The translations under genes were made by a program, and so were the position numbers. A stretch of DNA of 64,000 nt, from NCBI RefSeq assembly GCF_000518805.1, contig NZ_JAEH01000011.1, positions 58,181-122,180 on the forward strand, written 5' to 3'. Position 1 is the stretch's first letter. Each line of letters begins with the position of its first letter. The notes beneath the pieces were generated by a model. It was not told the origin of the DNA, did not search any database, and saw only the letters and a program-made list of their open reading frames with translations. Below are positions 1 through 8,199 of this stretch, piece after piece. The DNA comes from Shewanella waksmanii ATCC BAA-643 (GTDB lineage: Bacteria > Pseudomonadota > Gammaproteobacteria > Enterobacterales > Shewanellaceae).

Positions 1-2
1 AA

Positions 3-905
3 GGCGTACATAGCTTAGTCTATGACATTATGAATGATAAGCAGCGTAAAGATTACGAAGAACATTTAGAGATAGATTTTTCTTTTGAAGTGCCTAATTT
101 AGCACGATTTCGTGTCAATGCTTATAATCAGTCTCGCGGCGCTGCAGCCGTTTTTCGTACCATTCCCAGTGATATTCTGAGCTTAGAGCAATTAGGCGCT
201 CCAGAAATTTTTAAGAAAATCTCTAGTTACCCGCGGGGTTTAGTACTGGTTACCGGGCCTACTGGTTCTGGTAAAAGTACCACTTTGGCGGCGATGATTG
301 ATTACGTGAATGAAAATCGCCATGACCACATTCTGACTATTGAAGACCCAATAGAATTTGTACACCAAAACAAGCAGTGCTTGATTAACCAACGTGAGGT
401 TCATAAGCATACCCATAGCTTCAATGCCGCACTAAGAAGCGCTTTACGTGAAGATCCCGATGTTATTCTAGTGGGTGAGATGCGTGACCTTGAAACCATT
501 CGTTTGGCGATGACGGCAGCGGAGACCGGTCATTTAGTATTCGGCACCTTGCATACCACCTCAGCGGCAAAAACCATTGACCGTGTGGTGGATGTTTTCC
601 CTGAAGGTGAAAAAGGCATGGTGCGGACCATGCTCTCTGAGTCATTGCAGGCGGTGATTTCGCAAACCCTGATTAAGAAAGTCGGCGGTGGTCGAGTGGC
701 GGCTCATGAAATTATGATGGGTACCCCTGCGATTCGAAATCTAATCCGTGAAGATAAAGTGGCGCAGATGTATTCGGCGATTCAGACCGGTATGGCTCAT
801 GGCATGCAAACACTGGATCAATGCCTGCAAAATCTAGTCAATCGTGGCCAAATCACCCGCGAAGACGCCATGCAAAAAAGCGCGAATAAGCAAACGACAT
901 TTTAA
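3..905 (+). CDS. pilT: Twitching motility ATPase PilT (5' end outside window)
   Basis: This is a hexameric AAA+ type ATPase that powers retraction of type IV pili at the inner membrane. The reading frame is open from base 3, before the first ATG at 30, and the codons ahead of that ATG (VHSLVYDI) read like PilT, so the true start lies upstream of the window. Visible in order are a Walker A loop (GPTGSGKST), an Asp box (TIEDPIEFVH), a Walker B segment (VILVGEMRD) and a His box (GTLHTTSA), which together are diagnostic of the PilT/GspE family. About 45 residues of a usual 345 appear to be missing. pilU follows 13 bp downstream, the normal pairing. Function is secure from the family; PilT rather than PilU is inferred from position and sequence. 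Confidence 0.95.
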   Translation, partial: GVHSLVYDIMNDKQRKDYEEHLEIDFSFEVPNLARFRVNAYNQSRGAAAVFRTIPSDILSLEQLGAPEIFKKISSYPRGLVLVTGPTGSGKSTTLAAMIDYVNENRHDHILTIEDPIEFVHQNKQCLINQREVHKHTHSFNAALRSALREDPDVILVGEMRDLETIRLAMTAAETGHLVFGTLHTTSAAKTIDRVVDVFPEGEKGMVRTMLSESLQAVISQTLIKKVGGGRVAAHEIMMGTPAIRNLIREDKVAQMYSAIQTGMAHGMQTLDQCLQNLVNRGQITREDAMQKSANKQTTF

Positions 906-918
906 GTAGGAAGATAAT

Positions 919-2031
919 ATGGATGTCCTCCCATTTTTAAAGGTAATGATTGAGCGCAAAGCGTCTGATTTATTCATTACTGCGGGCTTTCCACCTAGTG
1001 CGAAAATTGATGGTGAACTAAGGCCGTTAGCGGAAAACCCATTTTCACCTGAGCAATCGCTAGCGTTTGTTGAGTCGCTAATGACAGATGTGCAAAAACA
1101 GGAGTTTCATGAAAGCCGTGAATGTAACTTCGCTTTTGCTGCGAAAGATTTAGGGCGTTTTCGTGTGAGTGCATTTTGGCAACGAGAGTCGCCAGGGTGT
1201 GTGATGCGTCGTATCGAAACCCAAATTCCTCTGGTTGACGACCTCAAGCTACCGCCTATCTTGAAAGACTTGGTGATGAGTAAGCGTGGTCTGATTATTA
1301 TGGTTGGCGGTACCGGTACAGGTAAGTCAACTTCGCTGGCTGCACTGGTTGGTTACCGCAACTCTAATGCCCGAGGGCACATCTTAACCATTGAGGATCC
1401 GGTTGAATTTGTCCACGACCATCGCAAAAGTATTATTACTCAGCGTGAGGTTGGCATCGATACAGACTCATTTGATGCCGCGCTTAAGAGCTCATTGCGC
1501 CAAGCGCCCGATGTGATTTTGATTGGTGAGATCCGTACCCAAGAAACCATGGAGTTTGCGTTATCGTTTGCTGAAACCGGGCATTTATGTATGGCAACCT
1601 TGCACGCCAACAACGCCAACCAAGCGCTGGACCGCATCATGCATTTAGTGCCAGAGAATAAGCATCAGCAATTGTTATTTGATTTATCTTTGAACTTGCG
1701 CGGCATTGTTGCTCAGCAGCTCATTCCCAAGAGTGATGGCAGCGGCAGGCGTGCAGCAATCGAAGTGTTGATTAACACGCCAAGGGTTGCCAGCTTAATT
1801 GCCAAAAATGAGCTGCACGTGCTGAAAGAAACCATGGCTAAATCAAATGAGCAAGGAATGCAGACATTTGACCAAGCTTTACTACAGTTATATAGCGAAG
1901 GTGAAATCTCCTACGCAGATGCACTGCATCACGCTGACTCGCCTAATGACTTGCGTCTGATGATTAAGCTACAAAATTCAGACTCACCGAGTTCAGGTTT
2001 TATGGAAGGGGTGACCCTAGACCTCGACTAG
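919..2031 (+). CDS. pilU: Type IV pilus retraction ATPase PilU
   Basis: PilU is a PilT-dependent accessory retraction ATPase of type IV pili. The 370-residue protein has Walker A (GGTGTGKST), an Asp box (TIEDPVEFVHDH), Walker B (VILIGEIRT) and a His box (MATLHANN), all in the expected order. The length and the acidic C-terminal end (TLDLD) fit PilU rather than PilT. An AGGAAG ribosome site lies a few bases before the ATG. It is almost certainly co-transcribed with pilT and is followed at once by a strong intrinsic terminator. Nothing looks damaged. Confidence 0.94.
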   Translation: MDVLPFLKVMIERKASDLFITAGFPPSAKIDGELRPLAENPFSPEQSLAFVESLMTDVQKQEFHESRECNFAFAAKDLGRFRVSAFWQRESPGCVMRRIETQIPLVDDLKLPPILKDLVMSKRGLIIMVGGTGTGKSTSLAALVGYRNSNARGHILTIEDPVEFVHDHRKSIITQREVGIDTDSFDAALKSSLRQAPDVILIGEIRTQETMEFALSFAETGHLCMATLHANNANQALDRIMHLVPENKHQQLLFDLSLNLRGIVAQQLIPKSDGSGRRAAIEVLINTPRVASLIAKNELHVLKETMAKSNEQGMQTFDQALLQLYSEGEISYADALHHADSPNDLRLMIKLQNSDSPSSGFMEGVTLDLD

Positions 2032-2050
2032 TTGCAATATAGTCGTATGA

Positions 2051-2084
2051 AGTAAAGCAGGCAGTCGCCTGCTTTACTTTTTTT
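2051..2084 (+). terminator. Intrinsic terminator after pilTU
   Basis: A perfect 12-bp stem (AGTAAAGCAGGC with its complement) closes an AGTC loop and runs straight into a run of T residues. It starts about 20 bp after the pilU stop codon. Confidence 0.92.
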
Positions 2085-2130
2085 GTATGCAAAGTGACGG
2101 ATAAAAATTCCCTCACAAGGATGAGTGATC

Positions 2131-3261
2131 ATGAAAACACGCACCAAACCTACTCCAAAACTGCATCACTTTTGGCGGTTATGCCTATTGGGCATGGCGT
2201 GCTCTGCAACCCAAGCCAACGCTATTCCGATCAATGATGAATGGGATGTGGGTGGCGCACTTCGAGTTAACTATGGTTGGAAAGATTATGATAACGACGA
2301 TTCAATTGAATTTGAGTTATTTCGAGTCGATGTCAACTACCAGTCAGATATCCTCTATGGTTCGGCCCAGTATCGCTGGTACAAAGACATTGATGTTATC
2401 CACCATGCGTATATTGGCTACAACATTGATAAGCACAATAAAATTCAGTTAGGGGTGACTCAAGTCCCTTTTGGTTTGCTGCCTTATAATTCGCACTCTT
2501 TCTGGTTTAGCGCTAATTATTACCTTGGTTTTGAAGATGATTATGATACCGGTTTCCACTGGATACATGATCGCGGCGATTGGCGTTGGGATGTGGCTTA
2601 CTTTATCAGCGATGAATATGCTGACGGCACTGAGTTTGACCGTTACTCGTTTGATGTGGCAACCACCGCCGAAGCGCCTTATGAAGAAGCGGGTCAGGTT
2701 AATTTACGCGGTGAAAATATTATTAAATCTGGTGATGCCACCCATAAAATTGGTGGGTCGTTACAATGGCAGCAACTGGAATATCAGCCAAACACGGTAG
2801 GTGCTGATCCCGGTGAGGATATTGAAGGTTATGCTGGGGCAGTGCATTGGCAAATGGATTGGCAGCAATGGCAAACACAATTGCAGTATATGCGCTACCA
2901 CTATGATACGCCGGCAGATAAGCGCATAGCGTTATCTGCATTTGCTTTCCCCTTTGAGATAGCAAATGAAGCTGATGTGGTAACGGCAAACATTGCTAAA
3001 GGCTTTGACGTTGACTGGGGCCCAATCACTCACCTCAATTGTTATAACGACTACAGCCAAATCTTTGTGTCAGGTCAAGGTCAAGCAGACTCGATTCAAA
3101 ACGTCACGGGTTGTGCGATCACGGCTGGCAAATTTTATTCATACGTGGATTGGATTGCTGGTAACAATATGTGGTTTATTAATGGACCCGGTATCGGTAT
3201 TGATGAAGGTGAGCAGCGCTGGAGTTCTCGTCTGAACGTCAATATTGGTTTTTATTTCTAA
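2131..3261 (+). CDS. Porin-like outer-membrane beta-barrel protein
   Basis: The protein is about 376 residues with a signal peptide (basic start, hydrophobic core, ATQANA cleavage region) and then alternating aromatic strands typical of a porin barrel. It ends in a terminal Phe (NIGFYF), the usual signal for Bam-mediated insertion in the outer membrane. The ATG at 2131 is chosen because AAGG at 2117-2120 is well spaced for it, whereas the GTG at 2125 is too close. Two Cys residues late in the chain could form a disulfide. No specific substrate can be assigned. It stands alone between the pilU terminator and the peroxidase gene. Confidence 0.75.
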   Translation: MKTRTKPTPKLHHFWRLCLLGMACSATQANAIPINDEWDVGGALRVNYGWKDYDNDDSIEFELFRVDVNYQSDILYGSAQYRWYKDIDVIHHAYIGYNIDKHNKIQLGVTQVPFGLLPYNSHSFWFSANYYLGFEDDYDTGFHWIHDRGDWRWDVAYFISDEYADGTEFDRYSFDVATTAEAPYEEAGQVNLRGENIIKSGDATHKIGGSLQWQQLEYQPNTVGADPGEDIEGYAGAVHWQMDWQQWQTQLQYMRYHYDTPADKRIALSAFAFPFEIANEADVVTANIAKGFDVDWGPITHLNCYNDYSQIFVSGQGQADSIQNVTGCAITAGKFYSYVDWIAGNNMWFINGPGIGIDEGEQRWSSRLNVNIGFYF

Positions 3262-3351
3262 ATACCGTACGCCATTGATTAGAAATGTGCTTTGTTATGA
3301 TCCAAATAGTGCGGTTACACGTATCGACACTTAACTAATTAAGGAGTCGTT

Positions 3352-3894
3352 ATGAAAAGCCGCATTATTATTTCAAGCTTATTGGCCTTGATGGCTGTGC
3401 CGAGCGTATTCGCCCAAGGGCAGTGTCCCGCCTTTTTAGATGTTACTGCTAGAAAATTGCACTCAGAGAAACAGGTCGATTTGTGTAAATTGACTGAGGG
3501 TAAGCCGGTGTTAATCGTCAATACCGCCAGCAACTGTGGCTACACATCGCAGTTTAAAGGGCTAGAGTCATTACATAAAACCTATAAAGACCAAGGGCTG
3601 GTGGTACTGGGCTTCCCATCTAATGATTTCAATCAAGAAGAAGCTGAAGAGGTTAAAACCGCCGATGTATGTTACATCAACTATGGCGTCACTTTTACCA
3701 TGCTAGCGCCAGGAAAAGTTAAAGGTCAGGGCGCACAAAGCGTTTTTAACCACCTTTCTGCACAAACCAGCGAGCCAAATTGGAATTTTAATAAGTACTT
3801 AGTCAGTGCTGATGGTAAAGTAGTGCAAAAATTTAATTCGAGTGTTAAACCTGATTCAGATGCCCTTGTTGAGGCGATAGAGCAGCAACTATAA
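3352..3894 (+). CDS. Secreted glutathione peroxidase-family protein
   Basis: The protein is a thiol-dependent peroxidase reducing hydroperoxides, here probably periplasmic because a clear signal peptide (ending VFAQG) precedes the domain. The peroxidatic Cys is at about residue 62 in NTASNCGYTSQF, the family's active-site block, and the WNFNKYLV block with the catalytic Trp and Asn is present near the end. The middle block normally read as FPCNQF is FPSNDF here, so the usual second Cys and the Gln of the catalytic tetrad are replaced. Other Cys residues (for example in TADVCYINYG) may act in resolution. It lies 29 bp ahead of hemH and may be co-transcribed. The family is secure; the reductant (thioredoxin or glutathione) is not. 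Confidence 0.88.
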   Translation: MKSRIIISSLLALMAVPSVFAQGQCPAFLDVTARKLHSEKQVDLCKLTEGKPVLIVNTASNCGYTSQFKGLESLHKTYKDQGLVVLGFPSNDFNQEEAEEVKTADVCYINYGVTFTMLAPGKVKGQGAQSVFNHLSAQTSEPNWNFNKYLVSADGKVVQKFNSSVKPDSDALVEAIEQQL

Positions 3895-3923
3895 CGTCGT
3901 ATGGTGCGTATTAAGGAGATAAG

Positions 3924-4931
3924 TTGAACAAGTTTGTTGGAATGACCAAAGAGCAAGGCCACCAAAAAAGAGCCAAAGTGGCTGTGTTATTAATGAACTT
4001 AGGCACGCCTGATGCGCCAACTGCTGCATCGGTTAGAACTTACCTGGCAGAGTTTTTATCCGATCCGCGAGTGGTTGAGATCCCCAAACTGCTGTGGATG
4101 CTAATTCTACACGGCATTATATTACGGGTAAGGCCCGCCAAATCTGCTGCACTATACAAAGAAATTTGGCAGCAAGATGGGTCACCTTTAATGAGTATCA
4201 CTCAGGCACAAACCAATAAACTGCGCGAGCAAATAGGCAGCGACACTGTTTTGGTCGACTTTTGTATGCGTTATGGCAATCCGTCGGTCGATGAAGTGTT
4301 AAATCGTCTCCATCAACAAGGCGTGGATAAAATTGTCGCGCTGCCACTTTATCCTCAGTATGCGGCGCCCACCACCGGCTCTGCTTTTGATGCCATTAGC
4401 AAGGTGTTAACTAAGTGGCGCTTCTTACCCTCTTTGCACTTTATCAATACATATCATGACAACAGCGATTACATTGATGCCTTAGCAGCGTCAATCCAAG
4501 CTGATTTTGACAAGCATGGTAAGCCGCAAAAGCTGGTGTTGTCATATCATGGCATGCCTGAGCGTAATCTTCACCTTGGCGATCCTTATTACTGCTACTG
4601 CAAAGTCACCACCCGTCTTGTGGTAGAGAAGCTTGGCTTGAGCGAAGATGAGTGCATCACTACTTTTCAGTCTCGATTTGGTGAAGCTAAGTGGCTGGGT
4701 CCTTATACCGATGCTACGCTGGAGGGGCTACCTGAAAAGGGCGTCAAAGATGTCGCCATTGTCTGTCCAGCCTTTAGCAGCGATTGTCTAGAGACCTTAG
4801 AAGAAATTGAATCAGAAAACAGAGAAGTGTTTGAACAAGCTGGTGGTGAGCGCTATCGCTATATTGCTGCGCTCAATGACGGAGACAGCCATATAAAGAT
4901 GATGGCCAATTTGGTTAAACCCCATCTATAA
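3924..4931 (+). CDS. hemH: Ferrochelatase
   Basis: Ferrochelatase inserts ferrous iron into protoporphyrin IX, the last step of protoheme synthesis. The 335-residue protein shows the opening MNLGTPDAP, the active-site His in SYHGMP, the PYYCYC segment and the CLETLEEI block with the conserved acidic residues. The start is probably the TTG at 3924, because AAGGAG at 3913-3918 sits 5 bases before it. The first ATG (3942) has no ribosome site at a usable distance. A bidirectional terminator separates it from the convergent ruvX. A nearby porin and peroxidase do not add to the assignment. Confidence 0.96.
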   Translation: MNKFVGMTKEQGHQKRAKVAVLLMNLGTPDAPTAASVRTYLAEFLSDPRVVEIPKLLWMLILHGIILRVRPAKSAALYKEIWQQDGSPLMSITQAQTNKLREQIGSDTVLVDFCMRYGNPSVDEVLNRLHQQGVDKIVALPLYPQYAAPTTGSAFDAISKVLTKWRFLPSLHFINTYHDNSDYIDALAASIQADFDKHGKPQKLVLSYHGMPERNLHLGDPYYCYCKVTTRLVVEKLGLSEDECITTFQSRFGEAKWLGPYTDATLEGLPEKGVKDVAIVCPAFSSDCLETLEEIESENREVFEQAGGERYRYIAALNDGDSHIKMMANLVKPHL

Positions 4932-4943
4932 GCCAATTTTGCT

Positions 4944-4973
4944 AAAAAAAAGCAGCCATTTGGCTGCTTTTTT
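4944..4973. terminator. Bidirectional terminator between hemH and ruvX
   Basis: A 7-bp stem (AGCAGCC with GGCTGCT) around a 4-base loop is flanked by seven A residues on the left and five T residues on the right, so it can stop transcripts from both convergent genes. Confidence 0.88.
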
Positions 4974-4991
4974 ATGTTTTAGCGACGGCAA

Positions 4992-5411
4992 TTAATACTG
5001 GTTTTCAAAATAGCTTTCAATGATTAATACTGCAGACATAGAGTCGACTTGGCCCTTGGTAAGTGCTTTGTAGCCACCAAATTCAAACAGCCTAGCTTTC
5101 GCATCTGCGGTCGTTAGGCGCTCATCTTGGGTGGCTATTTTGATGCCAAAGCGACCATTAATACGATTAGCGAACTTACGGGCTCGCTGGGTCATCTCTT
5201 GCTCAGTACCGTCCATATTAAGCGGCAGGCCGACCACGACTATATCTGGCTGCCACTCTTCAATAAGTGCAGCGATGTCCTCCCATTTGGGGATGCCATC
5301 ATTTGCCTTAAGCGAGGTGAGAGGTCTGGCACTGGCGGTAATGGCCTGGCCAATAGCAACACCAATACTCTTAGTGCCAAAATCAAAGCCCAGTACTGAT
5401 TGAGTACTCAT
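4992..5411 (-). CDS. ruvX: Putative pre-16S rRNA nuclease / Holliday junction resolvase-like RuvX
   Basis: This is a YqgF-family RNase H-fold protein of 139 residues, implicated in maturation of the 5' end of 16S rRNA and earlier proposed as a Holliday junction resolvase. The first acidic residue lies in the opening strand ([16 protein letters not shown]), followed by [10 protein letters not shown] and the DERLTT block with another catalytic acid. Start ATG and length match the family. It is the last gene of a minus-strand run after yqgE, a gene order that is common in gammaproteobacteria. Confidence 0.94.
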   Translation of the reverse strand: MSTQSVLGFDFGTKSIGVAIGQAITASARPLTSLKANDGIPKWEDIAALIEEWQPDIVVVGLPLNMDGTEQEMTQRARKFANRINGRFGIKIATQDERLTTADAKARLFEFGGYKALTKGQVDSMSAVLIIESYFENQY

Positions 5412-5463
5412 GTGTAAATCCTAATGGCTATTATGCGTTCAATAAAACGGGTTGAGGCCGCAG

Positions 5464-6039
5464 CTAGGCTCGGCCTGATTGATGTGATAGTTGCCAAACA
5501 TCGAACCCTAGCGATTGGGTGGCTTGTTGCCAACGTTCGTCATGGGCAATGCTATAAAGAATATCGGCGCTGGCAGGAATCGATAGCCAAGAATTGTCGG
5601 CAAGCTCTTGCTCTAACTGGTCTCGGCCCCAACCTGCATAACCTAAGGCGACAATATAGTGCTGCGGTGATCTGTCTTTTCCGAGCGCAGCAAGCACGTC
5701 CCTAGAGGTGGTAAGCATGACTTCATCGCTAAGTTGTTCGCTGTTACTCCAGTGAGGTTGCGGCGTATGTAATACAAAGCCACGTTCAGGGTTAACCGGA
5801 CCGCCAACCAACACCTTAGTTGATAAAGACGGCTGCATATCAGCACTATCATCAAGTTCCATCTGCTTGAGGAGTTCTTCCACCTCAACGCCAATAGGGC
5901 GATTTATCATTAACCCCATCGCACCTTTTTCATCGTGTTCGCAAATATAAATTACTGAACGCTCAAAAAAAGTGTCTTGCAGTGATGGCATTGCAATCAG
6001 TAAGTGATTCTGCAAACTTGTCATTTTAGGCGCTGTCAA
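5464..6039 (-). CDS. yqgE: YqgE/AlgH family protein (UPF0301)
   Basis: This is a conserved protein of unknown biochemical role in the YqgE/AlgH family. The N-terminal block [14 protein letters not shown], the [20 protein letters not shown] block, GGPV and the [14 protein letters not shown] block are all present. Two starts are possible. A TTG at 6039 has GGAGG about 8 bases upstream, overlapping the stop of the preceding gene. An ATG at 6024 lacks a ribosome site but gives the N-terminus usual for the family. It lies between yciH and ruvX with only 4 bp to the upstream gene, so translational coupling is likely. Confidence 0.92.
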   Translation of the reverse strand: MTAPKMTSLQNHLLIAMPSLQDTFFERSVIYICEHDEKGAMGLMINRPIGVEVEELLKQMELDDSADMQPSLSTKVLVGGPVNPERGFVLHTPQPHWSNSEQLSDEVMLTTSRDVLAALGKDRSPQHYIVALGYAGWGRDQLEQELADNSWLSIPASADILYSIAHDERWQQATQSLGFDVWQLSHQSGRA

Positions 6040-6043
6040 AGGA

Positions 6044-6373
6044 TTAGCCTCCAGCCAGTTTTACCGTATAGTTGAGCTTTTCTAGTAAGACTTTGAGCTG
6101 CTCGCGATTGTCGGTTTGAACTTCAATATTAAAATCTTTAACCGTGCCACCGCAGCCACATTGCTTCTTTAGCTTCTGCGCTAACGCCTTGAGGGCTTTT
6201 TCGTCTAGCTCCAAACCTTTAATCACAGATACACCTTTACCTTTACGGCCTTTGCTATCTTTGTGGATACGGATAATACCGTCTCCTTTCGGTGCTGATT
6301 TCCGGGTTTTCTCGGGAGCAATTTTTCCACCGTCTGTGCTATAGACCAGGGAAATATTCGGATCAATTCTCAT
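6044..6373 (-). CDS. yciH: SUI1-family translation initiation factor-like protein YciH
   Basis: This 109-residue protein has the SUI1/eIF1 fold, which in bacteria is thought to influence start-site fidelity. The core [19 protein letters not shown] and the Cys-containing CGCGGTVKD segment are typical. It is the first gene of the short minus-strand run yciH-yqgE-ruvX, and its terminal codons carry the ribosome site for yqgE. The family assignment is firm; the physiological role in bacteria is only partly known. Confidence 0.9.
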   Translation of the reverse strand: MRIDPNISLVYSTDGGKIAPEKTRKSAPKGDGIIRIHKDSKGRKGKGVSVIKGLELDEKALKALAQKLKKQCGCGGTVKDFNIEVQTDNREQLKVLLEKLNYTVKLAGG

Positions 6374-6442
6374 TATTTACACACTTGTGGTATTGAGTTA
6401 TTTCAAGTTTAACAAACTCAGTGACACTATGGGAGAAAGGGC

Positions 6443-6467
6443 AAAAAAAAGACCACCTTGGGTGGTC
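6443..6467 (-). terminator. Intrinsic terminator of the Fur-box membrane gene
   Basis: Read on the minus strand, a 7-bp stem (GACCACC with GGTGGTC, 3-base loop) is followed by eight T residues. It lies about 55 bp after the stop of the small membrane gene at 6523. Confidence 0.85.
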
Positions 6468-6522
6468 TTAATGGCGTATCGATCAATTTGCAGGGAGATC
6501 GGTTTGCGAAACTAGCGTTAGC

Positions 6523-6837
6523 TTAGAGGTTAACGAGTAAAGCAGCGATTAGTGCCACACTGGTTAATCCTGCGCAGGGGAGGATGAAACGGCGCAAAGT
6601 AGGCAATGCAATACTGCAAGCAGAAAGTACAAATCCAAGTGCAACAATATCAAACATTGAGGTTTGACTGTTTAGCTGAGTTACTGCAAACCAAGCAAGC
6701 ATAATGACCGGCAGCAATAATAGTGACAGCTGTTTGGGTAGCTCACTGTGTTTTTGCGTTTGTTGGTCGCTGACTTCTTTAGGCCCAAATAGGAATATAG
6801 CGGTCGCGATGGTAAAAGCTGCAATGAACCAAGTCAT
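6523..6837 (-). CDS. Small membrane protein of unknown function under a Fur-type operator
   Basis: I do not recognise the family. The 104 residues contain four hydrophobic stretches, at roughly 3-18, 34-51, 60-78 and 84-103, separated by short polar turns, with a charged stretch (GPKEVSDQQTQKHSE) after the first. There is no Cys pair or metal-binding cluster. It has its own promoter and terminator, so it is a one-gene unit. A perfect 7-1-7 Fur-like palindrome covers the predicted -10 box, which suggests the gene is expressed when iron is scarce. A role in iron uptake or homeostasis is inferred only from that site. Confidence 0.7.
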   Translation of the reverse strand: MTWFIAAFTIATAIFLFGPKEVSDQQTQKHSELPKQLSLLLLPVIMLAWFAVTQLNSQTSMFDIVALGFVLSACSIALPTLRRFILPCAGLTSVALIAALLVNL

Positions 6838-6862
6838 GATAATTCTCTATAAATAATCTAAC

Positions 6863-6899
6863 TGATAATCATTATCATTTACATCTTTGCTGAAGTCAA
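6863..6899 (-). promoter_or_regulatory. Promoter with overlapping Fur box
   Basis: On the minus strand, TTGACT (6899-6894) and GATAAT (6876-6871) are separated by 17 bp, close to the sigma-70 ideal. The inverted repeat TGATAAT-C-ATTATCA at 6863-6877 matches the core Fur site and covers the -10 element, the classic position for repression by Fur-Fe2+. Confidence 0.75.
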
Positions 6900-7015
6900 G
6901 CTGAATAAAAGTGATATAGTTCTAAAATAGAGTTGTAGATCATAAAATTGCTCTGTAAGCTCTTTTTTATGAATTAGGTGTCAGACCTAAGTTAGGGATT
7001 AATAGGAGTGAAAGT

Positions 7016-7576
7016 ATGAAAAAGTTAATCGTGTTGGCGGCAGCATTAGCGCTGACGGCTTGTAGTTCGTTAAAGACCAGCTCGGATTATGATCCTCAAG
7101 CTAACTTTGCAGACATTAAGACCTATGCTTGGGTTGAACAAAAAAGTAAAGACGCCACCTACCATTTAGATGGTTTGATGGACCAACGTGTCCGCGCGGC
7201 TGTTGATAGCAATATGCAGCTCAAAGGGATCAGCAAATCTGATGCCGCAACCGCCGACATTTTGGTTAATTACTTAACCAAGGTCGATAAAAAAATCAAT
7301 GTAGATACCTTTAATACTAGCTTTGGCTACAACCCATACTATGGCCCAGGCTGGGGTTATGGTGGCAACATGCATACTCAAACGACAGTCCGTGAGTATG
7401 AAGTGGGTACACTGATTCTAGATATGGTTAATCGTGAAACAGGCAAACTTATCTGGCGTGGCTCAGTGGCTGATACCATTCGTGACAAGAATACCCCTGA
7501 AGAGCGTGTTGAAGTGATCAACAAAGCTATCGGTGAAATGATGCTTAACTATCCGCCAATGCCTGGCACTAAATAG
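7016..7576 (+). CDS. DUF4136 lipoprotein
   Basis: The 186-residue protein starts with a lipoprotein signal ending LTACSS, so it should be lipidated on the Cys and anchored in the outer membrane. The pattern FADIKTYAW near the start, ADILVNYLT in the middle and GTLILDMVNRETGKLIWRGS towards the end are characteristic of DUF4136. A Gly/Tyr-rich loop (YNPYYGPGWGYGG) sits in the centre. A ribosome site AGGAG precedes the ATG and a terminator follows. The molecular role of the family is not established. Confidence 0.87.
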   Translation: MKKLIVLAAALALTACSSLKTSSDYDPQANFADIKTYAWVEQKSKDATYHLDGLMDQRVRAAVDSNMQLKGISKSDAATADILVNYLTKVDKKINVDTFNTSFGYNPYYGPGWGYGGNMHTQTTVREYEVGTLILDMVNRETGKLIWRGSVADTIRDKNTPEERVEVINKAIGEMMLNYPPMPGTK

Positions 7577-7600
7577 ATAGCAAGTTATTGTTATTTAAGA

Positions 7601-7621
7601 GCGGCTTAGGCCGCCCTTTTT
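7601..7621 (+). terminator. Intrinsic terminator after the DUF4136 gene
   Basis: GCGGC-TTAG-GCCGC forms a short GC-rich stem and is followed by CC and five T residues, about 25 bp after the stop codon. Confidence 0.8.
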
Positions 7622-7742
7622 GTTTTCCATTCCCAGCGATTTTGTGATCCATAAACCAATTAGACCAAAGTCCAAGATATCTGTTTTTACTGCCAATGCT
7701 ATGCTGCCACTCTAGTCATATAAGCGGTAGATTGAGGCAAAC

Positions 7743-8189
7743 GTGGAAGGTTTCTTACAGCAGTGGTTTCATCATTATCAAAAAGGTGAAGGTGTCGAGG
7801 TTAGTGAACTCAGTGAGGCGACCCAAACTCACTGGCAGCAGTTGTTAAACCAGCTTAAGGCTGGCGAGTTGGACTGTTGGCAAAATTCTCCGCCCGGTCG
7901 CTTATCACTAATTTTACTGATGGGGCCAGTAGCACATATTCTAAATGATGAGCAGTCACACCACTTACAAAGTCGAGCTCACAAATTGTGCGTCAGTGGG
8001 GTAGATCGCGGTTTTGATACTCAGTTAAACCCAATTCAACGGCGCTGTTTTTACGACCCACTTTTTTATTCAACACGTGCAGAAGACCGCGCGCTATTAA
8101 TTAAGTTGCTCGATGGGATGCAGTTTCAGGTTGAGCACGCAGTGCGTCCCGCATGGTCTAATTGGTATCAACAAGCTTCGGTCAGCTGA
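7743..8189 (+). CDS. DUF924-like protein, short form
   Basis: The gene starts at a GTG and encodes 148 residues. The centre reads AGELDCWQNSPPGRLSLILL, then a stretch of helices and GVDRGFDTQLNPIQRRCFYDPL, which parallels the DUF924 family order (G-L-D-W, P-G-R-L-A-L-I-L-L-D-Q, G-D, P-E-R-F-L-Y-P). The family's LDQFPRN-type block is replaced by LMGPVAHIL, and the protein is shorter than the usual 180-200 residues, so a conserved site may be lost. It is probably a diverged, soluble, tetratricopeptide-like helical protein. No operon partner is visible, and the convergent LysR gene follows after 10 bp. Confidence 0.6.
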   Translation: MEGFLQQWFHHYQKGEGVEVSELSEATQTHWQQLLNQLKAGELDCWQNSPPGRLSLILLMGPVAHILNDEQSHHLQSRAHKLCVSGVDRGFDTQLNPIQRRCFYDPLFYSTRAEDRALLIKLLDGMQFQVEHAVRPAWSNWYQQASVS

Positions 8190-8199
8190 AGCTAACCGT

